From positions 1-20,184 of IMG/VR virus record IMGVR_UViG_3300000557_000578: a stretch of 20,184 nucleotides of DNA. One strand, given 5' to 3'. The notes under the pieces are model-generated. The model did not search any database. It worked only from the letters and a program-made list of their open reading frames with translations, and was not told the DNA's origin. This DNA comes from a virus. Made by a program: the position numbers and the translations under genes. Each line of letters starts with the position of its first letter. Within the stretch, counting starts at the first letter, position 1. This document shows positions 1 to 5,533 of this stretch, one piece after another.

Positions 1-6
1 AATATT

Positions 7-33
7 CTGACAACTCGTTTTAAGTAATATTAT
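7..33 (+). promoter_or_regulatory. Weak candidate promoter for the partition operon
   Basis: CTGACA at 7-12 resembles a -35 box and TATTAT at 28-33 a -10 box. The spacer is only 15 bp, shorter than the usual 17. The 87 bases before the first gene are AT-rich and show no clearer promoter. The true promoter, and any centromere-like repeats for the partition system, may lie left of the window. Confidence 0.2.
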
Positions 34-96
34 TAAAAAAGGATAAATATAGATTATATGTAACAAACTTTAAAGAATATAAGGAGGTTGAAAAAA

Positions 97-501
97 ATGG
101 GATTAAATCAGGAAGCGGTTGACTATTTTCACGAAAATAAAGAGTTCACTTATAGTGATTCTTTTGTAAAAAGGGTAAAAGGTTTGAGGAAAGAACACGA
201 TATTTCACAAATAAAACTTGCTGAACTTCTAGGCAAATCTAATGGTGCTATTGGACATTGGGAAACTGGGAGGCGTGACCCCTCTCTTGAAACTTTAATA
301 CAGATGTGCAAGATTTTTAATTGTAGTTTGGATTATCTTTTTGGCTTATCTAATATTAGAAGGTATGAAGAAAGCCACAAATATATGCAAAGAGAAATGT
401 ATAAAGTAGGTATATTAAAAGATGGAAATATTGATAAGAAAGCTGTAGATGATTTTGTTAAAAAATTTGACTTAGTAAAGCAAATTGCTAGTGGAGGTTA
501 A
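97..501 (+). CDS. XRE-family HTH transcriptional regulator (repressor-like)
   Basis: A 134-aa DNA-binding protein. Residues about 23-83 form a helix-turn-helix of the XRE/Cro-CI type: LRKEHDISQIKLAELLG, then the recognition-helix region with WETGRRDPS, then the usual ending NCSLDYLFGLS. The remaining C-terminal 50 residues are charged and could dimerise. I chose ATG at 97 over TTG at 88 because AAGGAGG (81-87) overlaps the TTG but lies 9 nt before the ATG. It is the first gene of a plus-strand operon and ends 2 nt before parA. In phages and plasmids such a gene is typically the lysogeny or copy-control repressor and often represses its own promoter. That role is inferred from position only. 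Confidence 0.85.
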   Translation: MGLNQEAVDYFHENKEFTYSDSFVKRVKGLRKEHDISQIKLAELLGKSNGAIGHWETGRRDPSLETLIQMCKIFNCSLDYLFGLSNIRRYEESHKYMQREMYKVGILKDGNIDKKAVDDFVKKFDLVKQIASGG

Positions 502-503
502 AC

Positions 504-1265
504 ATGATTATATCTTTAGTAAATCAAAAAGGTGGCGTTACTAAAACCACTTCTGCTATCAATATAGGTGCAAGCCTATCTTTTCTTGGTCATAGGGTGC
601 TTTTAGTTGACCTTGACCCTCAAAGCAACTGTACAAGTGGTGTAGGCTTTAATAGTGAAGGTGAAAATAATATTTTTGATGTTTTAACTTTTAACAAAGA
701 TATAAATAGTTGTATTCATGAAACGGGTTATAAAAACTTATATATATTACCTTCTATTGATAGATTAGCTAATGTAGAACAAATATTAGTTAATGAAATG
801 GATAGAGAAAGAATTTTAAGAAATGAACTTAAAAAAATAGAAAATGATTATGATTTTATATTCTTAGATTGTCCACCTTCTTTAGGCTTAATAACATTAA
901 ATGCTTTAGTAGCAAGTGATAAACTATTAATACCTATGCTACCAAAACTATTTGCTTTTGAGGGTTTAACACTACTTTTAAACACTTATAAAAAAGTGAA
1001 AATAAAGATTAATAAAGATTTAGATATATTAGGCTCTTTCTTTTGCTATGTAGATAAGCGCACTAATATAGAAGAATATCGACAAGAATTAAAAGATATT
1101 TTTAAAGATAAATTTTTTGATAGTATCGTATATCAATATAAACATATCGCTGATTCACAAGAAGAAGGTACGCCTTTATGCTACCATAACAGAAGTTCAA
1201 AAGGTTCTCGTGAATACTTTAACCTTGCAAAGGAGATTTTAGAACATGCCCAAACAAAAGAATAA
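504..1265 (+). CDS. parA: ParA/Soj-family partition ATPase
   Basis: A 253-aa ParA-type ATPase for segregating low-copy DNA. The deviant Walker A box is at the N-terminus (KGGVTKTT, residues 9-16). The Walker A' box is DLDPQSN (36-42) and the Walker B box is FIFLDCPPS (118-126). The variant T in KGGVTKTT replaces the usual G, but both lysines are kept. There is no N-terminal HTH extension, so it is the short Soj/type Ib-like form. A GGAGG at 493-497 precedes the ATG. The 3' end overlaps the next gene by 20 nt, as in parAB operons. ParA binds DNA non-specifically in the ATP state and is stimulated by its ParB partner. A ParA in a phage window argues for plasmid-like maintenance, although soj-like genes also occur on chromosomes. 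Confidence 0.93.
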   Translation: MIISLVNQKGGVTKTTSAINIGASLSFLGHRVLLVDLDPQSNCTSGVGFNSEGENNIFDVLTFNKDINSCIHETGYKNLYILPSIDRLANVEQILVNEMDRERILRNELKKIENDYDFIFLDCPPSLGLITLNALVASDKLLIPMLPKLFAFEGLTLLLNTYKKVKIKINKDLDILGSFFCYVDKRTNIEEYRQELKDIFKDKFFDSIVYQYKHIADSQEEGTPLCYHNRSSKGSREYFNLAKEILEHAQTKE

Positions 1266-1734
1266 TAAGTCAAGCAAGCTTGCAAAAAAATCATTAGGTA
1301 TCCTTGATAGTTTAGAAGAAACTATTGCTGATAAAAGACAAGCAGAAGAAAGCAATGAGGATATTTTTTTAGATGATAATGTTAACACTAACAATAATGA
1401 TAATGATACTGTTAACACAAAAGCTAACAATAATACTAATGCTAAAGCTAACAAGAAAGCTAACACAAAAGCTAAAGTTAACACTAATGCTAATGTTAAT
1501 AAAAAAGATGCAAATATTAACAAAAATAATTCAGACAATGACAGCCTAAATGATAGCTTTAAAATTACTATTGCTGATAAAACACAAAAAGAAGAAACTA
1601 AGCTTAAAGGTATATATCTAAAGCTTACTACTATTGAAAAGGTTGAAATATTAAGCAAGAAAACTGGACAATCTCAAAGTTATATAATAGATGAAATACT
1701 ACAAAAAGCTTTAGAAAGGATTGATGTGAAATGA
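1246..1734 (+). CDS. Putative ParB-like partition partner (basic N-terminus, Asn/Lys linker, RHH-like C-terminus)
   Basis: A 162-aa protein overlapping the end of parA, where partition partners usually lie. The N-terminus is basic (KQKNNKSSKLAKKS), like the peptides of small ParB proteins that stimulate ParA ATPase. Residues about 45-100 are a low-complexity linker of Asn, Lys, Ala, Thr and Asp. The C-terminal 45 residues (GIYLKLTTIEKVEILSKKTG, then a helix ending LQKALERI) read as beta strand-helix-helix, as in CopG/Arc ribbon-helix-helix proteins. A short block, TIADKxQxEE, occurs twice (residues 26-35 and 108-117), once on each side of the linker. An AAAGGAG site lies about 11 nt upstream. 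The partner role comes from synteny and architecture. The family cannot be named from reading alone. Confidence 0.7.
   Translation: MPKQKNNKSSKLAKKSLGILDSLEETIADKRQAEESNEDIFLDDNVNTNNNDNDTVNTKANNNTNAKANKKANTKAKVNTNANVNKKDANINKNNSDNDSLNDSFKITIADKTQKEETKLKGIYLKLTTIEKVEILSKKTGQSQSYIIDEILQKALERIDVK
1381..1520 (+). repeat. Low-complexity repeats in the linker of the ParB-like gene
   Basis: Degenerate short repeats built on GTTAAC or GCTAAC followed by ACT or AAA units. An 18-nt string, GTTAACACAAAAGCTAAC, at 1411-1428 recurs with two changes at 1459-1476. GTTAACACT occurs at 1381-1389 and 1477-1485. They encode the Asn/Lys/Ala/Thr linker. Such tracts expand and contract by slippage. Confidence 0.7.
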
Positions 1735-1997
1735 TAAATAAAATGGTGGATTTAGCAGAATACAAAAAGCATAAAGTAGATATTAAAAAAGATGGTAATA
1801 AATACATCAATAATATTAGAATAAAATTCTACAAAGAGTTAACAATACAATTAGGTATAGATGCTAGCATAGCTTTAGAATTTGCTAATAGTGAAGAAGA
1901 TACTTTAATTGAAATGTATAATGATAAGCAATTCCCTATAGCAGAATATGCCAATTTTAAAGAAAATTGTGGTGATATATTTGCAAAAACAATATAA
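1731..1997 (+). CDS. Hypothetical protein of the partition operon
   Basis: An 88-aa protein that I do not recognise. The start overlaps the stop of the ParB-like gene (ATGA at 1731), with GAAAGGA about 10 nt upstream, so translation is probably coupled. The sequence is charged and mostly helical (for example DLAEYKKHKVDIKKDG near the start), with no membrane segment, cysteine motif or clear HTH. A second ATG at 1743 is possible but has poorer SD spacing. Tight linkage suggests co-expression with the partition genes. No function can be given. Confidence 0.7.
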   Translation: MINKMVDLAEYKKHKVDIKKDGNKYINNIRIKFYKELTIQLGIDASIALEFANSEEDTLIEMYNDKQFPIAEYANFKENCGDIFAKTI

Positions 1998-2232
1998 TAA
2001 ATCCAAAATAGATAAATATATAGATGATAATAAAGAGGTTTATACACTAGCTGATTATAAGCAAATAGCTATTAAAATGAGTAATGGAGATACTGAAAAT
2101 AAAGCTGTAAAATGGTTTGATAAAAAGATTGAAGAATCAAAAGATGGAGAAAATCAAATAGTAAAAGGTGATAAAAAAAAGATGCTGTGGTTTATAGAAT
2201 CTTTTGTATGGGAACAAGAAGGCTTATCATGA
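1981..2232 (+). CDS. Hypothetical charged protein, last gene of the plus-strand operon
   Basis: An 83-aa lysine- and glutamate-rich protein of unknown function, overlapping the previous gene by 17 nt. I prefer TTG at 1981, which has GGTGAT about 4 nt upstream. An ATG at 1948 would add 11 residues (MPILKKIVVIY) but has no SD and would overlap the upstream gene by 50 nt. The C-terminus has a short aromatic stretch (MLWFIESFVWEQEG). No motif or membrane segment is evident. The stop codon ends 5 nt before the terminator stem. Confidence 0.6.
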   Translation: MQKQYNKSKIDKYIDDNKEVYTLADYKQIAIKMSNGDTENKAVKWFDKKIEESKDGENQIVKGDKKKMLWFIESFVWEQEGLS

Positions 2233-2237
2233 TATTA

Positions 2238-2289
2238 AAAAAACACAAGCCCCTTAATCATACATACTTAAAAAAGGCTTGTGTTTTTT
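2238..2289. terminator. Bidirectional rho-independent terminator between convergent operons
   Basis: A perfect 14-bp inverted repeat: AAAAAACACAAGCC (2238-2251) and GGCTTGTGTTTTTT (2276-2289), with a 24-nt loop. Each arm ends in an A or T run, so it can end transcription from both sides. It lies between the plus-strand operon, which stops at 2232, and the convergent minus-strand gene, which stops at 2301. Confidence 0.9.
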
Positions 2290-2300
2290 CTTAAACTCTT

Positions 2301-2873
2301 TTATTTTATTAGGGTTTTATTTTTATCCCATTTTCTTTGATATTTCAAACTTCTATAAGCACCAATACATTCCAAATTAAACAAAACTAAGCTAGAACAA
2401 TCCCAACCATATAGGTTATATTCCCATTTTTTCAATGGTAATCTTAATTCTCTAATACCACTTTCTGTAAGATAAATACCATCATAATCTTTAGCAATTT
2501 CTTCATAATTAGGATAAGTAAAAGCTTTAGGCAAATAATCTTTGTGGGAATATCCAAAACTTTCAAAAGGGTTTACTTCTGTATAATTTTTTATTAATAT
2601 TACTAAATCTTCTTGCTTATCTAAAGTATAAATATTTGCATTATTTTCTAAGTTGAACAAAATAAAATCTTCGCTTAAGCCATCAAAGCTATTTTGAATA
2701 CACCACCTTTCCCATGAACAAATATATTTATCATCATTTATTATAGGTGATGCCCACAAACCGCCAATAGGTTTATTTGAGCAAGGCTGATTTTTTATTT
2801 CATCAAATTTTTCTTTATCAAGTTCACCTATACCAAAAGATAAGAAATGTTCTTTGCTGTGAAAATCATACAT
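2301..2873 (-). CDS. Conserved phage-type protein of unknown function, GGLWAS and WDC motifs (possible ADP-ribosyltransferase-like fold)
   Basis: A 190-aa protein. Visible landmarks are an N-terminal FHSKEH (residues 4-9), KPIGGLWASP (about 34-43), SWERWC (about 53-58) and, near the C-terminus, YGWDCSSLVLFN. I recall phage proteins of this layout with an early His-Ser, a KPxGLWxS block, a Trp-rich segment ending in WC, and a late aromatic-DC block. The early H-S and the GLW segment recall ADP-ribosyltransferase folds, but no catalytic Glu can be assigned, so this is a hypothesis. The ATG at 2873 has GGGGG (2880-2884) 6 nt upstream, partly overlapping the stop of the preceding gene. It is the last gene of the minus-strand accessory cluster. 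Confidence 0.6.
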   Translation of the reverse strand: MYDFHSKEHFLSFGIGELDKEKFDEIKNQPCSNKPIGGLWASPIINDDKYICSWERWCIQNSFDGLSEDFILFNLENNANIYTLDKQEDLVILIKNYTEVNPFESFGYSHKDYLPKAFTYPNYEEIAKDYDGIYLTESGIRELRLPLKKWEYNLYGWDCSSLVLFNLECIGAYRSLKYQRKWDKNKTLIK

Positions 2874-2883
2874 TAGATACCCC

Positions 2884-3186
2884 CTATTCTTTATTTAAGT
2901 CTAGTAAAAGTTCATTGCTTACTTCGTATAGATGAAAACAGTTTTGGTGCATATTAACATATTCTTTTTTAGGTGGTAAAAACATTACACAATCTTTATC
3001 TTCTCTTAATATCTCATATCTTGCCTTTTTAATTTCTTCCCAATGCGGATAGCGTTCAGGGTGGGATATAGATAGATGTGTATTTTTAAACTCATTACTT
3101 ACCAAAATAGTGCAACCAGTATCAGTATTATATACGTCTGCATATACGCCATCTAATTCTATTTTATTAACTTTTGTTATCTCCAA
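2884..3186 (-). CDS. Conserved phage hypothetical protein (SISHPERYPHW / FLPPKKEYVN motifs)
   Basis: A 100-aa soluble protein. It has the paired motifs HLSISHPERYPHWEEIK (about residues 39-55) and MFLPPKKEYVNMHQNCFHLY (about 72-91). I recognise this combination from small phage and prophage proteins of unknown function, recently treated as a DUF family. The TTG at 3186 is chosen because GGGGG (3194-3198) lies 7 nt upstream. An in-frame TTG at 3213 lies before that SD and would place the SD inside the coding region. The gene begins 23 nt after the double-HTH gene and its stop overlaps the SD of the next gene, so the cluster looks co-transcribed. Histidines and a cysteine in the motifs could bind metal, but this is untested. 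Confidence 0.75.
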   Translation of the reverse strand: MEITKVNKIELDGVYADVYNTDTGCTILVSNEFKNTHLSISHPERYPHWEEIKKARYEILREDKDCVMFLPPKKEYVNMHQNCFHLYEVSNELLLDLNKE

Positions 3187-3209
3187 AATAAAGCCCCCTT
3201 TTTTAAATA

Positions 3210-3665
3210 TCAATCAAGTATAGCTTCATCACAAAATAAGATTCTATCAGGTATATCAAGTATTTTTGCAATAGATTTTCTATTTCTTTCATTCGGCAAA
3301 GCGCCATCATAAACCCATCTTTGAACTATTCTATCGCTTACATCTAGCTTTTGTGCAAATTGTGATAGCTTAATATCTTTAGCAAAAAGCGCACCATATA
3401 AAAACATATTTTTAACACTCCACTTTTGAGTTTTTAAAGTGAAACGCTTTTTTCTTTTACCAGCGTGATTTTTTATTGATACATCTTGCTTATTTGTAAC
3501 TTCTATATCTAGTTCCCAGCATTTATGCCTGATTGATGCAGGTTTTCTTTTCATCTTTCTAGCTATTTGATTATAGCTTAAGCCTTCTTTTGCTAGTTTT
3601 TTTAATTGAGCCACCATTTCATCACTATAAACTAAGCCACTATTATCAGTATTATATTTAGCCAT
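3210..3665 (-). CDS. DNA-binding protein with two helix-turn-helix regions
   Basis: A 151-aa protein. Residues about 12-53 (YSDEMVAQLKKLAKEGLSYN, then ARKMKRKPASIRHKC) look like a Myb/SANT- or GcrA-like HTH with a tryptophan at the end of helix 3. A basic linker, AGKRKKRF, follows at about 68-75. Residues about 86-145 (LSQFAQKLDVSDRIVQRWVY, then ALPNERNRKSIAKILDIP) look like an XRE-type HTH. The two domains differ, so the protein may bind a composite site or bridge two sites. The ATG at 3665 follows AAAGGGG. It is the most obvious regulator of the 2301-4994 cluster. Whether it controls the accessory genes, lysis-lysogeny or replication cannot be seen. Confidence 0.75.
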   Translation of the reverse strand: MAKYNTDNSGLVYSDEMVAQLKKLAKEGLSYNQIARKMKRKPASIRHKCWELDIEVTNKQDVSIKNHAGKRKKRFTLKTQKWSVKNMFLYGALFAKDIKLSQFAQKLDVSDRIVQRWVYDGALPNERNRKSIAKILDIPDRILFCDEAILD

Positions 3666-3680
3666 AATTAAACAGCCCCT

Positions 3681-3842
3681 TTAAATCTTTACTCTAACTG
3701 TCATGCTATCAATAAAATCTTCATCAGAAACCTTACCAACAAAAGTATCATCATTTTCTTTGATAATATCTCTAATAACTATACCTTTTTTTATATAATC
3801 AAGCCACTCTGTTTTATCCATTTCTATTAGATATGCACCCAT
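3681..3842 (-). CDS. Hypothetical small protein
   Basis: A 53-aa acidic protein of unknown function, starting MGAYLIEMDKTEWLDYIKKG. The ATG at 3842 lies 8-9 nt after a GGGGG site (3853-3857 region). The longer in-frame reading from 3884 would overlap the upstream gene and bury this SD, so I reject it. It ends 16 nt before the double-HTH gene. No motif, Cys pair or membrane segment is visible. Its size and charge would fit a small protein-binding phage effector, but nothing in the sequence demonstrates that. Confidence 0.65.
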   Translation of the reverse strand: MGAYLIEMDKTEWLDYIKKGIVIRDIIKENDDTFVGKVSDEDFIDSMTVRVKI

Positions 3843-3861
3843 ATTATATATACCCCCTGTT

Positions 3862-4182
3862 TTAGTGATTATATTCAATATCAAATACCCTTAAATAGTT
3901 TATTTTTGGTGTAATAACTAATCTACAAAAGTATTCTTTGCTCTTTATCCTAGAAAATCTTCTATGGCAAATATAGCCAGCATTATTTTTCATTTGAGAT
4001 ACTTTCAAATTATCATTATCATACAAGTAATCTTTATCTTGTTTGCTAGGTTTTATTTCAATTATATTACTGCCAAATTCTATTGTAACAAAAGAAGGCT
4101 CTTTAATTGCTTGATAAGCACGTTCCAACATAAAAAGGTTTTTGTTGTAGCCCCTAAGCTGTTCACTTATTCTTATATACAT
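3862..4182 (-). CDS. Hypothetical protein
   Basis: A 106-aa basic protein that I do not recognise. The start is MYIRISEQLRGYNKNLF and the middle strand-like segment is PSFVTIEFGSNIIEIKPS. The C-terminal half holds the Cys/His/Arg-rich stretch GYICHRRFSRIKSKEYFC. ATG at 4182 follows AAGGTGG at good spacing. It lies 23 nt after the next upstream gene and 19 nt before the 53-aa gene, in the same transcription unit. The alternating beta-like segments and basic patch would suit nucleic-acid binding, but no family can be named. Confidence 0.6.
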   Translation of the reverse strand: MYIRISEQLRGYNKNLFMLERAYQAIKEPSFVTIEFGSNIIEIKPSKQDKDYLYDNDNLKVSQMKNNAGYICHRRFSRIKSKEYFCRLVITPKINYLRVFDIEYNH

Positions 4183-4205
4183 TTAGCCAGCCACCTTAAT
4201 TTGTA

Positions 4206-4403
4206 TTATAAAAATTTTTCTAAAACAGTTACTTCATCACGCCCAACCCATCTTTTAGCTTTAAGCCTATATTGAAAATAAGCTTTAGGTTCTCTAATAG
4301 TTTGAATCATTCTAATATCCCACAAATAGCCCTTTTCACCATCTATTTCAACTAAATCACCAACCTCTAAATCACTAACAGCCTGTGCATACTGATATTT
4401 CAT
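4206..4403 (-). CDS. Hypothetical small protein with a short SH3-like beta segment
   Basis: A 65-aa protein. Residues about 11-30 (DLEVGDLVEIDGEKGYLWDI) read as an L-x-V-G-D-x-V turn followed by beta strands, typical of small SH3-like barrels of the KOW or translation-factor kind. The remainder (YRLKAKRWVGRDEVTVLEKF) is basic then acidic. The SD AAAGGGG lies inside the 3' end of the Spo0E-like gene, whose stop is only 5 nt upstream of this ATG, so the two are very probably translationally linked. No function is known. Confidence 0.65.
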   Translation of the reverse strand: MKYQYAQAVSDLEVGDLVEIDGEKGYLWDIRMIQTIREPKAYFQYRLKAKRWVGRDEVTVLEKFL

Positions 4404-4408
4404 TTTTA

Positions 4409-4588
4409 CTAAGCCCCTTTATAGTTATTTAAATCTATTTTGAGAACTTCTATTATATGATTGTCTATGTATTGAGATAGTGCAAGCACTCTTTTTGACT
4501 TAAACCCTTCTTTAATAACAACATCATTAAGCCTTACTTTTAAAAACTCAATATCTTCTTCAATTATATCAACAATAGAATCGCCCAT
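4409..4588 (-). CDS. Spo0E-like sporulation phosphatase family protein (59 aa)
   Basis: A 59-aa helical protein matching the Spo0E/YnzD/YisI family of small aspartyl-phosphate phosphatases. In Bacillus the family removes phosphate from Spo0A~P and so delays sporulation. The N-terminal helix IIEEDIEFLKVRLNDVV is followed by a loop and the family signature, here LALSQYIDNHII (consensus LSQxLDxLI), in the second helix. Two antiparallel helices and about 60 residues are the normal family size. The ATG at 4588 has AGGAGAAGG about 7 nt upstream, a more canonical SD than most neighbours. The gene sits 28 nt after the zinc-ribbon-like gene and 5 nt before the next one. The direct target here, host Spo0A, is inferred from the family. 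Confidence 0.85.
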   Translation of the reverse strand: MGDSIVDIIEEDIEFLKVRLNDVVIKEGFKSKRVLALSQYIDNHIIEVLKIDLNNYKGA

Positions 4589-4616
4589 CTACCTTCTCCT
4601 TTAATATTTTTTTTAA

Positions 4617-4994
4617 TTAATATTTATTTTTTAAGCGTTTCATAAACTCACTTACATTTTCTTCATTATATTTTTGCTTTTGTTTTTTCTTTTTAGAATC
4701 TCTAATATTAAAATCTCTAAAAGATTTAAGAAAGCCTTCTAACTCTGCGCCTGTTAGTTGCTCTTTCATACTATTAATCATTTCTTCATCATTAAGCAAA
4801 TCATCAAATAATTCAGAAGTTTGGTCTTTGTGTATATTTATCAACTCGCTAATCAAAATATCCAATTCAAAAGGATTGATACTATCACACATAATTTTAA
4901 ACCCGTTATTTTTTTTAGCTACTATCATAAACCCATCACCTGTCATTACTTCTTTTCTTCCACAATCATCACAGTAATATTTTACCTTTTTCAT
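4617..4994 (-). CDS. Hypothetical protein with N-terminal CxxC zinc-binding-like knuckle
   Basis: A 125-aa protein. The N-terminus carries YYCDDCGRKE (CxxC at residues 7 and 10) and a further Cys in FKIMCDS, suggesting half of a zinc ribbon or a metal-bound dimer. The middle is acidic and helical (ISELINIHKDQTSELFDDLL). The C-terminus is strongly basic (DSKKKKQKQKYN). I chose ATG at 4994 because GGAAGGG lies about 10 nt upstream. An in-frame start at 5030 would add 12 residues across that SD. It is the first gene of the accessory transcription unit, behind the structured intergenic region. Function is unknown. Nucleic-acid binding is plausible from the Cys knuckle and basic tail. Confidence 0.7.
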   Translation of the reverse strand: MKKVKYYCDDCGRKEVMTGDGFMIVAKKNNGFKIMCDSINPFELDILISELINIHKDQTSELFDDLLNDEEMINSMKEQLTGAELEGFLKSFRDFNIRDSKKKKQKQKYNEENVSEFMKRLKNKY

Positions 4995-5030
4995 GATATA
5001 CAAACCCTTCCATTTTTTATTTTCTAACAA

Positions 5031-5197
5031 GATGTAAGCAACCAGCTTAAAAAAACACGATATTTCCTATAATGCATAATTTATGCAATAAAATGCTTAC
5101 AAATCGTTAAAATGGTTCTTCTTAGCAAGAATTATTGATAAAAACTACGCAAAACAAACCTTTTGCGCATATACTACATTTTTCTGCAATTTTCTTG
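5031..5197. promoter_or_regulatory. Structured intergenic region with three nested or adjacent inverted repeats
   Basis: This 167-bp non-coding stretch separates two minus-strand units. It contains the perfect dyad TGCATAA-T-TTATGCA (5073-5087), the pair TGTAAGCA/TGCTTACA (5033-5040 and 5094-5101) surrounding it, the pair TTAGCAAGAA/TTCTTGCTAA (5122-5131 and 5192-5201), and a 7-bp hairpin inside the last pair. The dyad probably marks an operator for the unit starting at 4994. On the minus strand it also contains CATAAATTA, which fits the -10 pattern of SigE/SigK promoters (CATANNNT), but no convincing -35 is present. No ordinary sigma-A promoter is clear. Confidence 0.5.
5137..5167 (-). terminator. 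Probable weak rho-independent terminator after the paralogue cluster
   Basis: On the minus strand, CGCAAAA (5167-5161) and TTTTGCG (5154-5148) pair perfectly across a 6-nt loop. The hairpin is followed by TAGTTTTTAT. It lies 31 nt after the stop at 5198. The stem is AT-rich, so termination may be partial. Confidence 0.5.
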
Positions 5198-5533
5198 CTA
5201 AATATTCTCTTTTTCTCTTATCATTGCCTTTACTTTCTCAATTTCTTCTTCTCTAGGCTTTATATTGCTTTTAATGTATTTAAATTTCAAATAAACCCTA
5301 TTTGCAAAATAAATGTTAGTTATTGCTAAAGATAAGTAAAAAAATCCTGATAGTATCGAATTGCTCAAAAATTCATTAATTGCTACAATACTTACAAAAA
5401 ATATAACTAATGCAGAAAAGCCCAAACTTATATAAGTATTTCTAACAGAATTTTTTGCCCCTTCATTAATTTCTTCCAACATCTTCAACCTATCTTCTAA
5501 ATTAGTAATCTCATATTTTTCTAATTTATTCAC
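5198..5533 (-). CDS. Small membrane protein with two transmembrane helices (paralogue A)
   Basis: A 111-aa protein. An acidic/basic helix with TNLEDRLKMLEEINEGAKNS comes first. It is followed by two hydrophobic segments, about residues 35-56 (ISLGFSALVIFFVSIVAI) and 60-80 (ILSGFFYLSLAITNIYFA), and then a charged helix with IKPREEEIEKVK. It is clearly paralogous to the preceding gene (NLxDRLKxL, then TNIYFANRVYLKFK against LNTYYGVKLYLERK, then the xxPREEEI block). The start is GTG at 5533, overlapping the upstream TGA, so it probably depends on reinitiation. A G6 run directly abuts it. Size and topology would suit a holin-like or regulatory membrane protein. The cluster is not next to the endolysin, so the role is open. 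Confidence 0.75.
   Translation of the reverse strand: MNKLEKYEITNLEDRLKMLEEINEGAKNSVRNTYISLGFSALVIFFVSIVAINEFLSNSILSGFFYLSLAITNIYFANRVYLKFKYIKSNIKPREEEIEKVKAMIREKENI

Noticed and set aside
1381-1520. Short regular repeats resembling a small CRISPR or iteron array
   Set aside because: Repeats are degenerate, in frame, without unique spacers, and explained by low-complexity protein coding. An iteron or binding role is kept only as a check item.
1239-1658. Long minus-strand reading frame opposite the ParB-like gene
   Set aside because: Leu/Ser/Ala-only sequence mirrors the Asn/Lys/Ala repeats on the other strand; no SD and it overlaps a well-supported operon gene.
3843-3884. Upstream in-frame start for the 53-aa gene
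   Set aside because: Would bury the G-run SD inside the coding region and overlap the preceding gene.
3964-4275. Plus-strand 103-aa frame
   Set aside because: Opposite two tightly packed minus-strand genes with good SDs; no motif.
195-5067. Shared 13-mer AACACGATATTTC in the repressor gene (about 195-207) and the non-coding island (about 5055-5067)
   Set aside because: Single short match with no symmetry or extra copies; likely chance in AT-rich DNA.
4821-5329. Plus-strand frames rich in Phe/Tyr/Ile, apparently membrane proteins
   Set aside because: Antisense to AT-rich minus-strand genes and to the non-coding island; hydrophobicity comes from complementing Lys/Asn codons, and no SD is present.
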